Shown piece by piece: positions 38,165 to 46,842 of a stretch of 64,000 nucleotides of DNA. This DNA is from JANXQG01 sp963780045. Its GTDB lineage: Bacteria > Planctomycetota > Planctomycetia > Pirellulales > Thermoguttaceae. The position numbers and the translations under genes were made by a program. Under the pieces are notes generated by a model. It did not search any database and had not been told where the DNA came from. It saw only the letters and a list, made by a program, of their open reading frames with translations. Numbering within the stretch: the first letter of the stretch is position 1; every line of letters starts with the position of its first letter. The DNA is taken from positions 4,154,001 to 4,218,000 of the forward strand of contig CAVZZZ010000001.1 in assembly GCA_963780045.1 (NCBI GenBank). The letters run 5' to 3'.

Positions 38165-39363
38165 ATGTTGCAAGGAAACGCCATTATCGGCCAAAGCGGC
38201 GGTCCAACGAGCGTGATCAACGCCAGCCTCGCGGGGATCATCGAGGCCGCCCGCGCGCCGCCGCGATCCGCCGCACGCTTGGCATGCGCTACGGCATCGA
38301 AGGCTTCATGCGCGGCGAGGTCATTGAGTTAGGCGCGGAGGACCCGGGCACGATCGCTGCCCTGCCGGCAACGCCCAGCTCCGCTCTTGGCAGTTGCCGC
38401 CATAAACTCAAGGACACGGACTTTCCCAAAATCCTCGAGGTATTGCGGCGTTTTGACATCCGTTATTTCTTCCTGATCGGCGGCAACGATACGATGGACA
38501 CGATCCATCGCGTCGAGGCCTACTGCCGCCAACAAGGCTACGATCTGGTCGGCGTCGGGGTGCCCAAGACCGTCGATAACGACCTCTGCGGGACCGACCA
38601 CACGCCCGGCTTCGGCAGCGCCGCCCGCTACGTGGCTCTTTCCGTCAAGCAGGCCGGCATGTTGGCTCGCGACATGAAGCTCGTCGACCAGTTCGTGGTC
38701 TTCCAAACTGTGGGCCGCTCGGCGGGCTGGCTGCCCGCCGCCGCGGCGCTGGCCAGGACGGCGGAGGACGACGCGCCGCACATCATCCTGCTGCCGGAGC
38801 GTCCCTTCGACACGGATCGCTTCCTCACCGACGTTAAGCGCTGCTACGACCGCTTCGGCTGGTGTTCGGTCGTCTGCGGCGAAGGCGTCTGCCATGCCGA
38901 CGGCACGCCGATCAGCGCCTCGCGGACCAGCGACAAGTTCGCCAACGTCGAGTTCGGCGCGATGGGCGGCGCCAGCGCCGCCATGACTCTGCACCGCATG
39001 ATCAGCGGCACTTTCGGCTGGCGGGGCGAGTTCCAGGTCTGCGAGTCGCTGCAAATGTGCGCCGTCGACCGCGCAGCGCCCGGCGACGCCGAGGAAGCCA
39101 TCGCCTGCGGCCGCCGCGCCGTCGAGTTGGCCGCTGCTGGCACGTCGGGCGTGATGGTGAGCATCGTCCGCGAGTCTAGCAATCCCTACCGTTGGTCGCT
39201 CGGCACGGCGCCGTTGGCGCAAGTGGCACTGGGGGCAAAGCCGATGCCCGAGGCCTACATCGACGCCAAGAACAATTTTGTCACGCCGGAGTGCATCGCC
39301 TACCTGAAGCCGTTGGTCGGCACGTTGCCGGACTATGTGCGGCTGAGAGTGATTTCCGCGTAG
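38165..39363 (+). CDS. pfp: 6-phosphofructokinase, PPi-type signature (one frame break)
   Basis: About 399 residues. MLQGNAIIGQSGGPTSVINA starts the nucleotide-binding domain. A shift near 38255 is followed by RRTLGMRYGIEGFMRGEVIE, FFLIGGNDTMDTIHRVEAYC and VGVPKTVDNDLCGTDHTPGF. ATP-dependent enzymes have GGDG and a Gly before TIDND; PPi-dependent enzymes have GG(D/N)D and the Lys of PKT(I/V)DND, as seen here. So it probably uses pyrophosphate: fructose-6-P + PPi to fructose-1,6-P2. C-terminus YLKPLVGTLPDYVRLRVISA. The adjacent sugar cluster could feed fructose-6-P. The symbol is given on the signature only. Confidence 0.85.
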
Positions 39364-39382
39364 CAAAGAGTTGAGTGATCTT

Positions 39383-39441
39383 GTAGGATGGACCGACGAG
39401 TCCGTCGTTTCAATTCGAACGGACTCGTAAGTCCATCCTAC
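39383..39441. repeat. Long hairpin repeat downstream of pfk
   Basis: GTAGGATGGAC plus CGACGAGTCCGT is mirrored by ACGGACTCGTAAGTCCATCC plus TAC, giving a stem of about 22 bases with minor mismatches and a 13-base loop. It can act as a terminator-like structure but lacks a T-run. It resembles the element at 38109 in outline, not in sequence. Confidence 0.65.
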
Positions 39442-39462
39442 CGTAGCTAGTCGAACTCGATA

Positions 39463-41122
39463 ATGCAATCGTCCTCAGACAGCACTTCCACGACCTTCCG
39501 CTACTCCTGGGCCGCGCGCGGCGACATCAACGCCTTCTTCGGGCTGATGCTGGACAACGTGGCGGTGATAAGCGTCCTGCTCGTGCTCATTACGTCTGCC
39601 GACAGTTCGGTGACGAACCTCTTCTCCCGCGATTTCGTCTTCCGGCAGATGATCCCTGGCACTGCGCTGGGCGTTGTCATCGGCGATCTAGTTTATACCT
39701 GGCTGGCCTTCCGCTTGGCGCGGCGCACCGGCCGCCCGGATGTCACGGCCATGCCTCTGGGCTTGGATACGCCAAGCACCTTCGCCGTGGGCGCACTGGT
39801 GCTCGTGCCGGCGCTGCGGTTCGGCATGGACCAACTGCATTACGACCACCGCCAAGCGATGTTCTTCGCGTGGCACGTCGGCGCGGTGCTCCTGGCCGTC
39901 ATTGGCGTGGCAAAGTCGATCGTCGCGCCTCTTGGCTCGGCCGTGCGCAAATGGGTGCCCCGCGCGGGGCTGCTCGGCTCGCTCGCCGGCATCGCCTTGG
40001 CGCTGATCGCGTTGGTGCCGCTGTGGCAGAATATTGCCTCGCTGCCGCTGGTGGGCATGGTGACGTTGGTCTTCATTCTCGTTACGCTCGTAGCCCACCA
40101 TCCGCTGCCCGGCAGAGTGCCGGGCGCGCTGGCGGCCGTCGGCCTGGGCGCGGTGCTGTACTGGTCGCTGGTAGTGCTCGGCCCGGCGGTGCATGTTACC
40201 TTGGTCCCGCCGCCCCCTCCTGCGCAGACCGCCATTCGCGGGCTGCCGGAGTTCCTGCCCGACTTTGCGCAAAATTGGCAATGGTGGAAAGAGGTCTTCA
40301 AGCACGTAGCGACGCTCTTGCCGGTCATGCTGCCGTTTGCCTTGGCGACGATTGTCGGCGGCATCGACTGCACGGAAAGCGCGGCGGCGGCGGGCGACGA
40401 GTTCGACACCCGCAGCATCCTCTGGACCGAGGGCATTGCCTCGATCCTCGCTGGCTTGGCCGGCGGCGTCATCCAAACGACACCCTACATCGGCCAGCCA
40501 GCCTACAAGACGATGGGCGGACGGGCGGCCTACACGCTAGCGACGGCAATTTTCATCGGCTTGGCCGGCGCTCGGCTGGATTTCGCAACTGTTCGTCTGG
40601 ATTCCCCAAGCGGCGTGCTTTCCGATTTTGGTATTCGTTGGGCTAGAAATCGGCGCGCAGTCATTCCGCGCCACTCCCACCCGGCATTACGCGGCCGTCG
40701 CCCTGGCGATCCTCCCCGCGCTGGCGTACATGGCGACGATTCCCATGGAAATGGCGTTGGGACCGGGCCGCGAACCCGTTTCCTATATGGCGGATAAGAT
40801 GCTCGCCTTGCGATGCCTGGCGCACGGCTTCATCGTGACGAGCCTGCTTTGGGCGTCGTGCTTGTCGGCAATTCTTGACCGGCACATGTACCGCGCCGCG
40901 TTGTTCCTGGTCGTCGCGGCGGCGTGCAGCCTGGTTGGCGTCATTCATTCGCCCTTGTCGCCCGAGGCGATTGCCTGGCCGTGGGATGTCGTGGCCCAGA
41001 TGCCCCAATCACCGGACCTCGTTTGCCAATCGCCCTATCACTGGGCCGGCGGCTATCTGCTGGCCGCGGGGCTGCTGGCGGCGATCGGTGCCATGGACGC
41101 CAAAGAGAAGGAAAGCCGCTAA
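39463..41122 (+). CDS. NCS2/xanthine-uracil-type permease (one frame break)
   Basis: About 553 residues and 12-14 membrane helices. Seen: INAFFGLMLDNVAVISVLLV, GRPDVTAMPLGLDTPSTFAV (the half-helix region), ALATIVGGIDCTESAAAAGD and GGVIQTTPYIGQPAYKTMGG. The frame shifts once near 40568 and continues LGWISQLFVWIPQAACFPIL, VFVGLEIGAQSFRATPTRHY and three more helices to KEKESR. This is the nucleobase/solute permease fold, in an uncharacterised branch. Substrate unknown. It follows the sugar cluster after a hairpin, and may be transcribed separately. Confidence 0.8.
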
Positions 41123-41130
41123 AAAATGCG

Positions 41131-41159
41131 TTGCCTCCTGCCGCCGTTTCGTGTATAGT
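41131..41159 (+). promoter_or_regulatory. Promoter TTGCCT-N17-TATAGT directly before the Cys/His-rich gene
   Basis: TTGCCT at 41131-41136 and TATAGT at 41154-41159 are 17 bases apart. The predicted start at about 41166 falls on or next to the ATG at 41167, and no Shine-Dalgarno is present, so a leaderless transcript is expected. ATAGTACACAA overlaps the -10 box and could hold an operator. Confidence 0.6.
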
Positions 41160-41166
41160 ACACAAA

Positions 41167-41568
41167 ATGGTATTCTCGCGAAGCAAGCGCCGCGTTGACC
41201 TGCGTAACCGTGCGATATCGGTCGTTGTGGCCGTCTGTTACGGCTTCGCGGCAAGCGCGTCGGGGTTGTTGCACAACCATAGCGACCACTGCGATGATCG
41301 TAGTTGCCTCCAGGACGAGCATCGACATACCGAGTCCGCGGAGCATCCCGCTTCTCCTTCGCCGCAGCCAGCGCCCCGGCCATCCGCACCGGACGGTTCA
41401 AAGTGCGCCGTTTGCAAGTTCTTGGGCCAAAAAACGCTACCCACTTTTCTAGCGGAGGAAGTGAAATCGTTAGCGCCGGTTGGCGGCGTGGTGCTCGCCG
41501 CGCCGCCTCAATGCGTCGCGCCAGCCCAAATCTCTTGGCACAGCCGCGCGCCGCCCGACGTTGTCTGA
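41167..41568 (+). CDS. Secreted Cys/His-rich small protein, DUF2946-like
   Basis: 133 residues: MVFSRSKRRVDLRNRAISVV, one signal/membrane helix (VVVAVCYGFAASASGLLH), then a His/Cys-rich segment HNHSDHCDDRSC...DEHRH, a Pro/Ser-rich linker and CAVCKFLGQK, ending SRAPPDVV. The composition suggests metal binding in the periplasm. Similar short proteins with a terminal RAPP are annotated as DUF2946-like. It opens the cluster with an ABC transporter and a DUF3299 protein, in the position of the His-rich protein of zinc-responsive ABC loci in proteobacteria. The start has no ribosome-binding site. Confidence 0.7.
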   Translation: MVFSRSKRRVDLRNRAISVVVAVCYGFAASASGLLHNHSDHCDDRSCLQDEHRHTESAEHPASPSPQPAPRPSAPDGSKCAVCKFLGQKTLPTFLAEEVKSLAPVGGVVLAAPPQCVAPAQISWHSRAPPDVV

Positions 41569-41650
41569 GATCAGCGTCTTATTCCTTTCTTCGGCTTCAA
41601 ACGTTTGGTTTTTGGCTGCGCGGTAGTTCGGTATTACTCGATTCGCGCAA

Positions 41651-42364
41651 ATGAGAAGTATTGGCTTACCCGTGATCATTGAAGTGAAAGATCTGGTCGT
41701 TGAGTACGACGTGGGGAATTCGCAGTTTACCGCCGTCGACATTCCCACATGGTCCGTGGATACGGGTGCTCAGGTGGCCATTTTTGGTCCCTCCGGCTGC
41801 GGCAAGAGTACCCTTCTGCACGTCCTTGCCGGCCTTCTAGCGCCCAAGAGCGGCAAAGTCAACGTCTGCGGGCAGGATTTGGGGCAACTGAGCGAGTCTG
41901 ACCGGGATCATTTCCGGGCCAGGCACATCGGCTATATCTTCCAGGACTTCAATCTGCTCCAGGGCTATACCGCCGTGGAAAACGTGTTGCTGGGAATGAC
42001 GTTTTCGCGTCAAAAGCCCGATCGGCATCACGCTCAAGATTTGCTGACCAGGGTCGGGCTTTCGCACCGCGACAAGCATCGGCCCTCCGAGATGTCCATC
42101 GGCGAGCGGCAGCGCGTGGCCATCGCGCGGGCCCTTGCGGGCAAGCCGGAACTGATTCTGGCCGACGAGCCCACTGGCTCGCTGGACCCGTTTCACGCCT
42201 TCGAGGTCGTGAAGTTGCTCGGAGAAGCGTGCCGCGAGCACGGCTGCTCGCTGGTCGTAGTCAGCCACGATCCGGGCGTGGTGGGCGCCTTCGATTTCAG
42301 CGTGGCGTACATGGAACTCAATCAAGCATTTTCCACGGTGCCGTCCGTCGGAGGCGCCGCATGA
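41651..42364 (+). CDS. ABC transporter ATP-binding protein, LolD/MacB type
   Basis: 237 residues. Walker A GPSGCGKSTLLHVL, Q-loop YIFQDFNLLQGYTAVENVLL, signature MSIGERQRVAIARAL (an unusual variant of LSGGQ), Walker B LILADEPTGSLDP and switch His VVVSHDPG. This class works with FtsX/MacB-type permeases, here the next gene. The stop overlaps an ATG inside a tandem duplication at the junction. Confidence 0.93.
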   Translation: MRSIGLPVIIEVKDLVVEYDVGNSQFTAVDIPTWSVDTGAQVAIFGPSGCGKSTLLHVLAGLLAPKSGKVNVCGQDLGQLSESDRDHFRARHIGYIFQDFNLLQGYTAVENVLLGMTFSRQKPDRHHAQDLLTRVGLSHRDKHRPSEMSIGERQRVAIARALAGKPELILADEPTGSLDPFHAFEVVKLLGEACREHGCSLVVVSHDPGVVGAFDFSVAYMELNQAFSTVPSVGGAA

Positions 42365-42422
42365 AACTCTGGCGGATCGTATTCATTAACCGAGGCGCCG
42401 CATGAAACTCTGGCGGATCGTA
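42351..42422. repeat. Tandem duplication of the ATPase/permease junction (31-bp unit, 41-bp period)
   Basis: GAGGCGCCGCATGAAACTCT followed by GGCGGATCGTA occurs at 42351-42381 and again at 42392-42422. The first copy has the original stop/start overlap and now opens a 14-codon frame (MKLWRIVFINRGAA) that ends in a second ATGA overlap with the real permease start at 42402. Confidence 0.9.
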
Positions 42423-43664
42423 CTAAAAAGCCTTCGCCAGCACAGCCTTTCGACGGGCTTTGCGGTGGTGAACATCGCCCTGGGCGTCTCGCTGCTGATC
42501 GCCGTCATCTCCCTGCGGGAGCAGGCGCATGAAAATCTCACGCAGGTGAACGTGGGGGTCGATGCCATTCTTGGCCCCAAGGGCTCGCCTCTGACGGTCG
42601 TGCTCAACGGCCTGTATCACATGGACGAGATGCCCGGAAAGATCAAATGGACCTACTACCAGAAGGTGCTGGCCAATCCGATTGTCCAAGAGGGCATTCC
42701 CTTCTGCACCGGCCATTCGTACGCGGGCTTCCGCGTCGACGCCATCGACCGGCGGTTCCTGACCGACTTCGAATACCTGCCCGGCGAGCCCGGACAGCCG
42801 GGCAAGAAGTTTTCCTTCCGCACCGAAGACGACGGGCAGGGACGGCCATTTGACGCGGGCAACGAGGCCGTCGCGGGGTGGGCCGTCGCAAAGGAGTTGG
42901 GCATCAAGCTCGGCCAGACCTTCAATCCGGTCTGTGGCGTGTCGGCCGGCCCGGTCCACAAGAACAACATCCAGTTCGTGGGCATCATGGCGCCAACGGG
43001 CACGCCGCACGACCGGGCGATCTATATCCCGCTGACGACCTTCTACACGCTCGATGGCCACGCCGGCTCGACCGCGCGCATGGCCGTTGACGAGCAGTAC
43101 CGCGAGATCAGCGGCGCCTTCCTGAAGATCAAGCGAATCCGCGGCAACGCGCTTCATCCGGGCATCCAGGATTTGAAATACAACATCAACCAGTCCATCG
43201 AGGCCCAGCTCGTCGTGCCCGACGAGGTGCTGCCCAAGCTGTTCGAGATCATCGGCTGGGTGGATGGGGCGTTCCTGGCCATTGCGGTTTTAGTGACGGT
43301 GCTGGGCACGATGTGCCTGCTGGTGGCGCTGGTGTCGGCTTTGCGCGAGCGCAGGCGGGACATCGCCCTGCTGCGGTCCATCGGGGCCACGAAGCAAACC
43401 GTTTTCGGGCTGGTGCTTTGCGAATCCCTGGTCATTTCGCTACTCGGCGGTTTGCTGGGCCTGGTGATAGGGCACGGGATCGTCTGGCTCGGCAGCCGGT
43501 ACATCAAGGCCGAGACGGGCCTGTTATTCTCATGGCAGCACGTTTCGCTGGCGGACGCGGCGCTGCTGCCGGCCCTACTGGTCGTCGGAATCCTGGCGGG
43601 GCTTTTCCCCGCCGTGCAGGCATATCGAATAGGGGTTCTCAAAAACCTCAGGCCGGTGTCGTAG
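42402..43664 (+). CDS. ABC transporter permease, FtsX/MacB family
   Basis: 420 residues. N-terminal helix (FAVVNIALGVSLLIAVISL) precedes a periplasmic MacB-PCD-like domain (about 45-265, with GTPHDRAIYIPLTTFYTLDG), then three C-terminal helices (FLAIAVLVTVLGTMCLLVAL, LVICESLVISLLGGLLGLVI-like, LLPALLVVGILAGLFPAVQA) and the typical end QAYRIGVLKNLRPV. It pairs with the preceding ATPase. Such pairs move lipids, peptides or act as mechanotransducers; in loci with DUF3299 they have been tied to zinc. The start at 42402 is preferred because the product from the first repeat copy ends after 14 codons. Confidence 0.92.
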   Translation: MKLWRIVLKSLRQHSLSTGFAVVNIALGVSLLIAVISLREQAHENLTQVNVGVDAILGPKGSPLTVVLNGLYHMDEMPGKIKWTYYQKVLANPIVQEGIPFCTGHSYAGFRVDAIDRRFLTDFEYLPGEPGQPGKKFSFRTEDDGQGRPFDAGNEAVAGWAVAKELGIKLGQTFNPVCGVSAGPVHKNNIQFVGIMAPTGTPHDRAIYIPLTTFYTLDGHAGSTARMAVDEQYREISGAFLKIKRIRGNALHPGIQDLKYNINQSIEAQLVVPDEVLPKLFEIIGWVDGAFLAIAVLVTVLGTMCLLVALVSALRERRRDIALLRSIGATKQTVFGLVLCESLVISLLGGLLGLVIGHGIVWLGSRYIKAETGLLFSWQHVSLADAALLPALLVVGILAGLFPAVQAYRIGVLKNLRPVS

Positions 43665-43697
43665 GAGACCGGCGATGACTTTACAACGAAAACCACA

Positions 43698-44216
43698 ATG
43701 AACAAGAAAGGTACTGGCTTGACAATCGCGACCGTCGCGTTTTTCGTTGGCGCCGTCGCTGTGTCCTTCATGCCCGGCTGCAAGCAGGACGCGACAACCC
43801 AGCGTGTAGACAAGCCCGCGGACAAAGGCGCCGAGGCCAAGCATGAGGCGCATCACGGCGGGTGCCTCAACGCCATTGAAACCTGCGCGGTCGGACACGC
43901 CGAGGTCAAGCTCGACGGCGACGTGATGAAGGTGTGGTTTGTCGGCGGGGAAAACCAAACGGACAAGGCCGTCCGCGTGAGCGACAAGCAGATTGTCCTG
44001 GCCGTCACGTCCGCCGGCGGCCAGAAAAGGACCCTGACGCTCGATCCCAAGCCCAACGGACTTGCCGAGGAGAAGGTCGGCGACTGCTCCTATTTCGAGG
44101 GCAAGGCCGACTGGCTCGCTGGCGTCAAGAAATTCACGGCCACCGGCAAGGTCAACCACACAGGCAAGGAGCGGCCGATCAAAATCGAGTATCCCGAAGG
44201 CTATGACCCAGACTGA
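43698..44216 (+). CDS. Putative periplasmic lipoprotein, His-rich near its N-terminus
   Basis: 172 residues. Hydrophobic signal GLTIATVAFFVGAVAVSF followed by MPGC, a poor but possible lipobox. Then a charged segment with HEAHHGGCLNAIETCAVGHA (His and Cys, likely metal ligands) and a beta-rich domain (VKLDGDVMKVWFVGG, QIVLAVTSAGGQKRTLTLDP). Located 33 bases after the permease. Family not recognised. By position it could be the metal-binding partner of the transporter. Confidence 0.75.
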   Translation: MNKKGTGLTIATVAFFVGAVAVSFMPGCKQDATTQRVDKPADKGAEAKHEAHHGGCLNAIETCAVGHAEVKLDGDVMKVWFVGGENQTDKAVRVSDKQIVLAVTSAGGQKRTLTLDPKPNGLAEEKVGDCSYFEGKADWLAGVKKFTATGKVNHTGKERPIKIEYPEGYDPD

Positions 44217-44254
44217 CCGTTCGCGCGGGCAGTGCAAACTGGAGAATCCGTCCA

Positions 44255-45358
44255 ATGAAATGGAAATGGCGAATTGTCATTGCCGTGGTGGTGGCGGCGA
44301 TTGTCGCCGCCAATCACTTGGAGTACTACCTCCGCGCCGAGCGGATTCGGCGACAGGCCCAGGAACGGGACATTCCCGTGGTGCAGGCTGTCAATAGCGC
44401 GGCGGGCCACGGTTCGATCCAGATTGACGAGCAAACCCACCGCAGCGGATGCCTTTACTTCGACACGCTGGAATCGTGGGCATTCAGCAAGAGCAACCCC
44501 GGTGTCTGTCCACAGAGCGTCAGGGAGGCCGACGGCAAGAAGGTCAAAATCACCGGATTCATGTACCCGCTTCAGGAGGCCGCGAATCTCAAGGTCTTCT
44601 GCCTGCTGCGGACCACGCAGACGTGCTGCTACGGTCCGCGCCCCCAGTACAACCAGTACGTTTTTGTGGAAATGCAGGCGCCGGCAAAATTCGAGCGGCT
44701 CGCGCCAGTGGTGGTGGAGGGGAAATTCGTCATCGATCCCAGGCCCGACGACGGGTACATCTATCGGATGGAAGGCGAGTCGATCCGCCCCGCCGTGCCC
44801 AACGATCAGCCGGCCAACGCCGGGGAGTTCGCCCGCCAGAACAACTTGCCCATTCTCGACCTTGCCCCGCTGGAGGCCGTGAAGGCCGCCGCCGACCAAT
44901 CCGCGGCGACAGCGAAATTGGCTGCCGACCTGGACGGCAAGCGGATGGTCGTCAGCGGATTCATCGTCGGAAGAATCAAGAACGCGCCGCCAAAAATCGT
45001 TATCGGCAAGTATGCCTGGGACGGCAAGGCCAAGGGCACGCGTCCGGGCTTGTATAACGCGGCGCTTGTTACTCCCACAAACGCGAGTGACGTGCCTCCC
45101 GTCTGGTGGCAGGAGGCCGTGTTCAAGGGCACGGTTCACGTTACAAGAGACCCGGCCGAGCAGAAAAAGAACGGGATCGTCAGCCTGGCAGATGCCGTAC
45201 TGGCGATCGCACCAGCGTCCGATCAGGACTATCTGATCGATGCCAGACCGCTGCTGCCGCTGCCCTATGAATGTGTGGCGGTGTTCCTCTGCGGAGGATT
45301 GTTTTTGGAAGGGCTGTTTAGCAAGAAAACCCGGCCAACATCAGGAGGCGGCAAGTGA
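44255..45358 (+). CDS. DUF3299-like membrane-anchored protein
   Basis: 367 residues with an N-terminal anchor (IVIAVVVAAIVAANHLEYYL) and a C-terminal hydrophobic helix (PYECVAVFLCGGLFLEGLF). The domain at about 90-150 (KKVKITGFMYPLQEAANLKV, FCLLRTTQTCCYGPRPQYNQ) follows the DUF3299 pattern, and a second similar OB-like unit appears at about 225-300. DUF3299 proteins are encoded next to LolD/FtsX-type transporters in zinc-responsive loci of proteobacteria. Extra Cys residues (TTQTCCYG) may bind metal. Function inferred from context. Confidence 0.72.
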   Translation: MKWKWRIVIAVVVAAIVAANHLEYYLRAERIRRQAQERDIPVVQAVNSAAGHGSIQIDEQTHRSGCLYFDTLESWAFSKSNPGVCPQSVREADGKKVKITGFMYPLQEAANLKVFCLLRTTQTCCYGPRPQYNQYVFVEMQAPAKFERLAPVVVEGKFVIDPRPDDGYIYRMEGESIRPAVPNDQPANAGEFARQNNLPILDLAPLEAVKAAADQSAATAKLAADLDGKRMVVSGFIVGRIKNAPPKIVIGKYAWDGKAKGTRPGLYNAALVTPTNASDVPPVWWQEAVFKGTVHVTRDPAEQKKNGIVSLADAVLAIAPASDQDYLIDARPLLPLPYECVAVFLCGGLFLEGLFSKKTRPTSGGGK

Positions 45359-45470
45359 ACGTCATCCAGAAGGGGGTCGAGGCAGCGGGAAGCCTCGTGT
45401 CCCAAGGACGGGCGGGAGAATAGAAGCGATCCTGGCATTCGTTGCTTGCCAAAAGACCGGAGTGAAACAA

Positions 45471-46664
45471 ATGAAAGTCACGACCCTGATTGCGTTCGGT
45501 CTCATCGTTCTGACGGGCTTCCTGATCTGGCGCCCGGCCGGACAGACCGTGCCGCGATCCAGTTCCGAATGTAGCTGCCCATTCTGTCTCGCAGCATCCC
45601 CGGGAAACTCCCAGGAACAGCGCTCATTCAGTGAGGCGTTGTCCCTTGTTGGCAATCGAGCAAAGTCGACGGAACCCGCCGCTGCGGGCAAGTTGGCCGG
45701 ACAGCCCGCGCCGCCATCCTGTTCCAAACCGGCGACGGCACCGGCCGCGGCGGGCAAGGTCGTCGCCACGGTCAACGGCGAGCCGATCTTCGAATCGGAT
45801 TTAATGGCTGGCTTGCCCGATGACGCCTTCCAGGTGCAATTGGATGACCTGAAAGAATCCAAGCTCGAACGCCTCGTCGAGGAAGTTGTCCAGCGGCAAT
45901 TTCTCAACGACCGCAAGGCTACGCTCTCCGACGAGGAAGTCGAGAGAGCGGCCGCGGACTTCGAGACGATGATCAAAACGCCCGGGTGCCCCTGCTGCGG
46001 AGGCGGATTCAGGAGCGTCGGGCAATACATGCGCGTCAACTACTTCAGCCCGCCGGAGTTGCGCCGGCGGATCACCTGCGACAGCGGGCTGAGGCTCTAT
46101 ACGGCGCGGCTGGAGAAGGAGCAGACCACACCGCAAGCCCTGGCCGAAACCATCAAGAAGCATCGAGCGGAAATTGAGAAGAATCGCATGATGGCATACA
46201 GGATCTTGTTCGTATACGCTAGCGATCCCGCGTACTTCGGCGATGAAAAGACCGTCAAGGCCAAGAAAGAGAAAATCGCCAATGACGCCTTGGCGCGGCT
46301 CAAGAAGGGCGATTCCTTTGAGGAGGTGGCCAAGGACCTGTCCAAGAATGGACTTTCCGACCCCAAGGGCGCCTCGCTGGATTGCATTCGCGCGGACATC
46401 TTGGCCCCGGAATTGCAGACGGTCTTGGAGACGCTGGATCCCGGCAAGTTCAGCCCGGTGATCAAGCCCGGCTGGGGCTGCTGCATCGTGAAGCGGAAGA
46501 AGCTGACGGATGAAGACATCCTGTCGATCGCGAAGGAACAGGCGAAAACCTCCGCCGTGGACCAGATGAATCGGGAACTCGGCGCCTGGCGAAAGCGGGC
46601 GAAGATTCAGTATAGCGCCGCGTACGCCCGGGCGTCCGCCTCCGGCAAATCCGGCGCGAAGTAA
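45471..46664 (+). CDS. Cys-rich SurA/PpiC-type peptidyl-prolyl isomerase-like protein, copy 1
   Basis: 397 residues from ATG 45471 (GGAG 8 bases upstream). Signal helix TTLIAFGLIVLTGFLIW, then a low-complexity Ala/Pro/Ser linker. SurA-like N-terminal helices begin with VVATVNGEPIFESDLMAGLP. A Cys-rich insert has KTPGCPCCGGGF and ITCDSGL. The parvulin-like domain (about 260-360) has ASDPAYFGDEKTVKAKKEKI, AKDLSKNGLSDPKGASLDCI and FSPVIKPGWGCCIVKRKK, with Cys-Cys where parvulins have HII. It may fold or hold exported metal proteins. Tandem paralogue of the next gene. Confidence 0.8.
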   Translation: MKVTTLIAFGLIVLTGFLIWRPAGQTVPRSSSECSCPFCLAASPGNSQEQRSFSEALSLVGNRAKSTEPAAAGKLAGQPAPPSCSKPATAPAAAGKVVATVNGEPIFESDLMAGLPDDAFQVQLDDLKESKLERLVEEVVQRQFLNDRKATLSDEEVERAAADFETMIKTPGCPCCGGGFRSVGQYMRVNYFSPPELRRRITCDSGLRLYTARLEKEQTTPQALAETIKKHRAEIEKNRMMAYRILFVYASDPAYFGDEKTVKAKKEKIANDALARLKKGDSFEEVAKDLSKNGLSDPKGASLDCIRADILAPELQTVLETLDPGKFSPVIKPGWGCCIVKRKKLTDEDILSIAKEQAKTSAVDQMNRELGAWRKRAKIQYSAAYARASASGKSGAK

Positions 46665-46842
46665 TTCCTGCCCAGCGAATCCTAGGGGATCGAAAACCTC
46701 GCCAATATCAGGATGCGTCAAGTGAATGTCATCCAGGCGCGGGGCGAGGTAGCCGGAAGCGTCGTGTCCCTAGGACCGGCGGGAATATAGAATAGAAACC
46801 AACGTGGCATTCGTGGCTTGCGAAAAAACAGGAGTAAATCAT

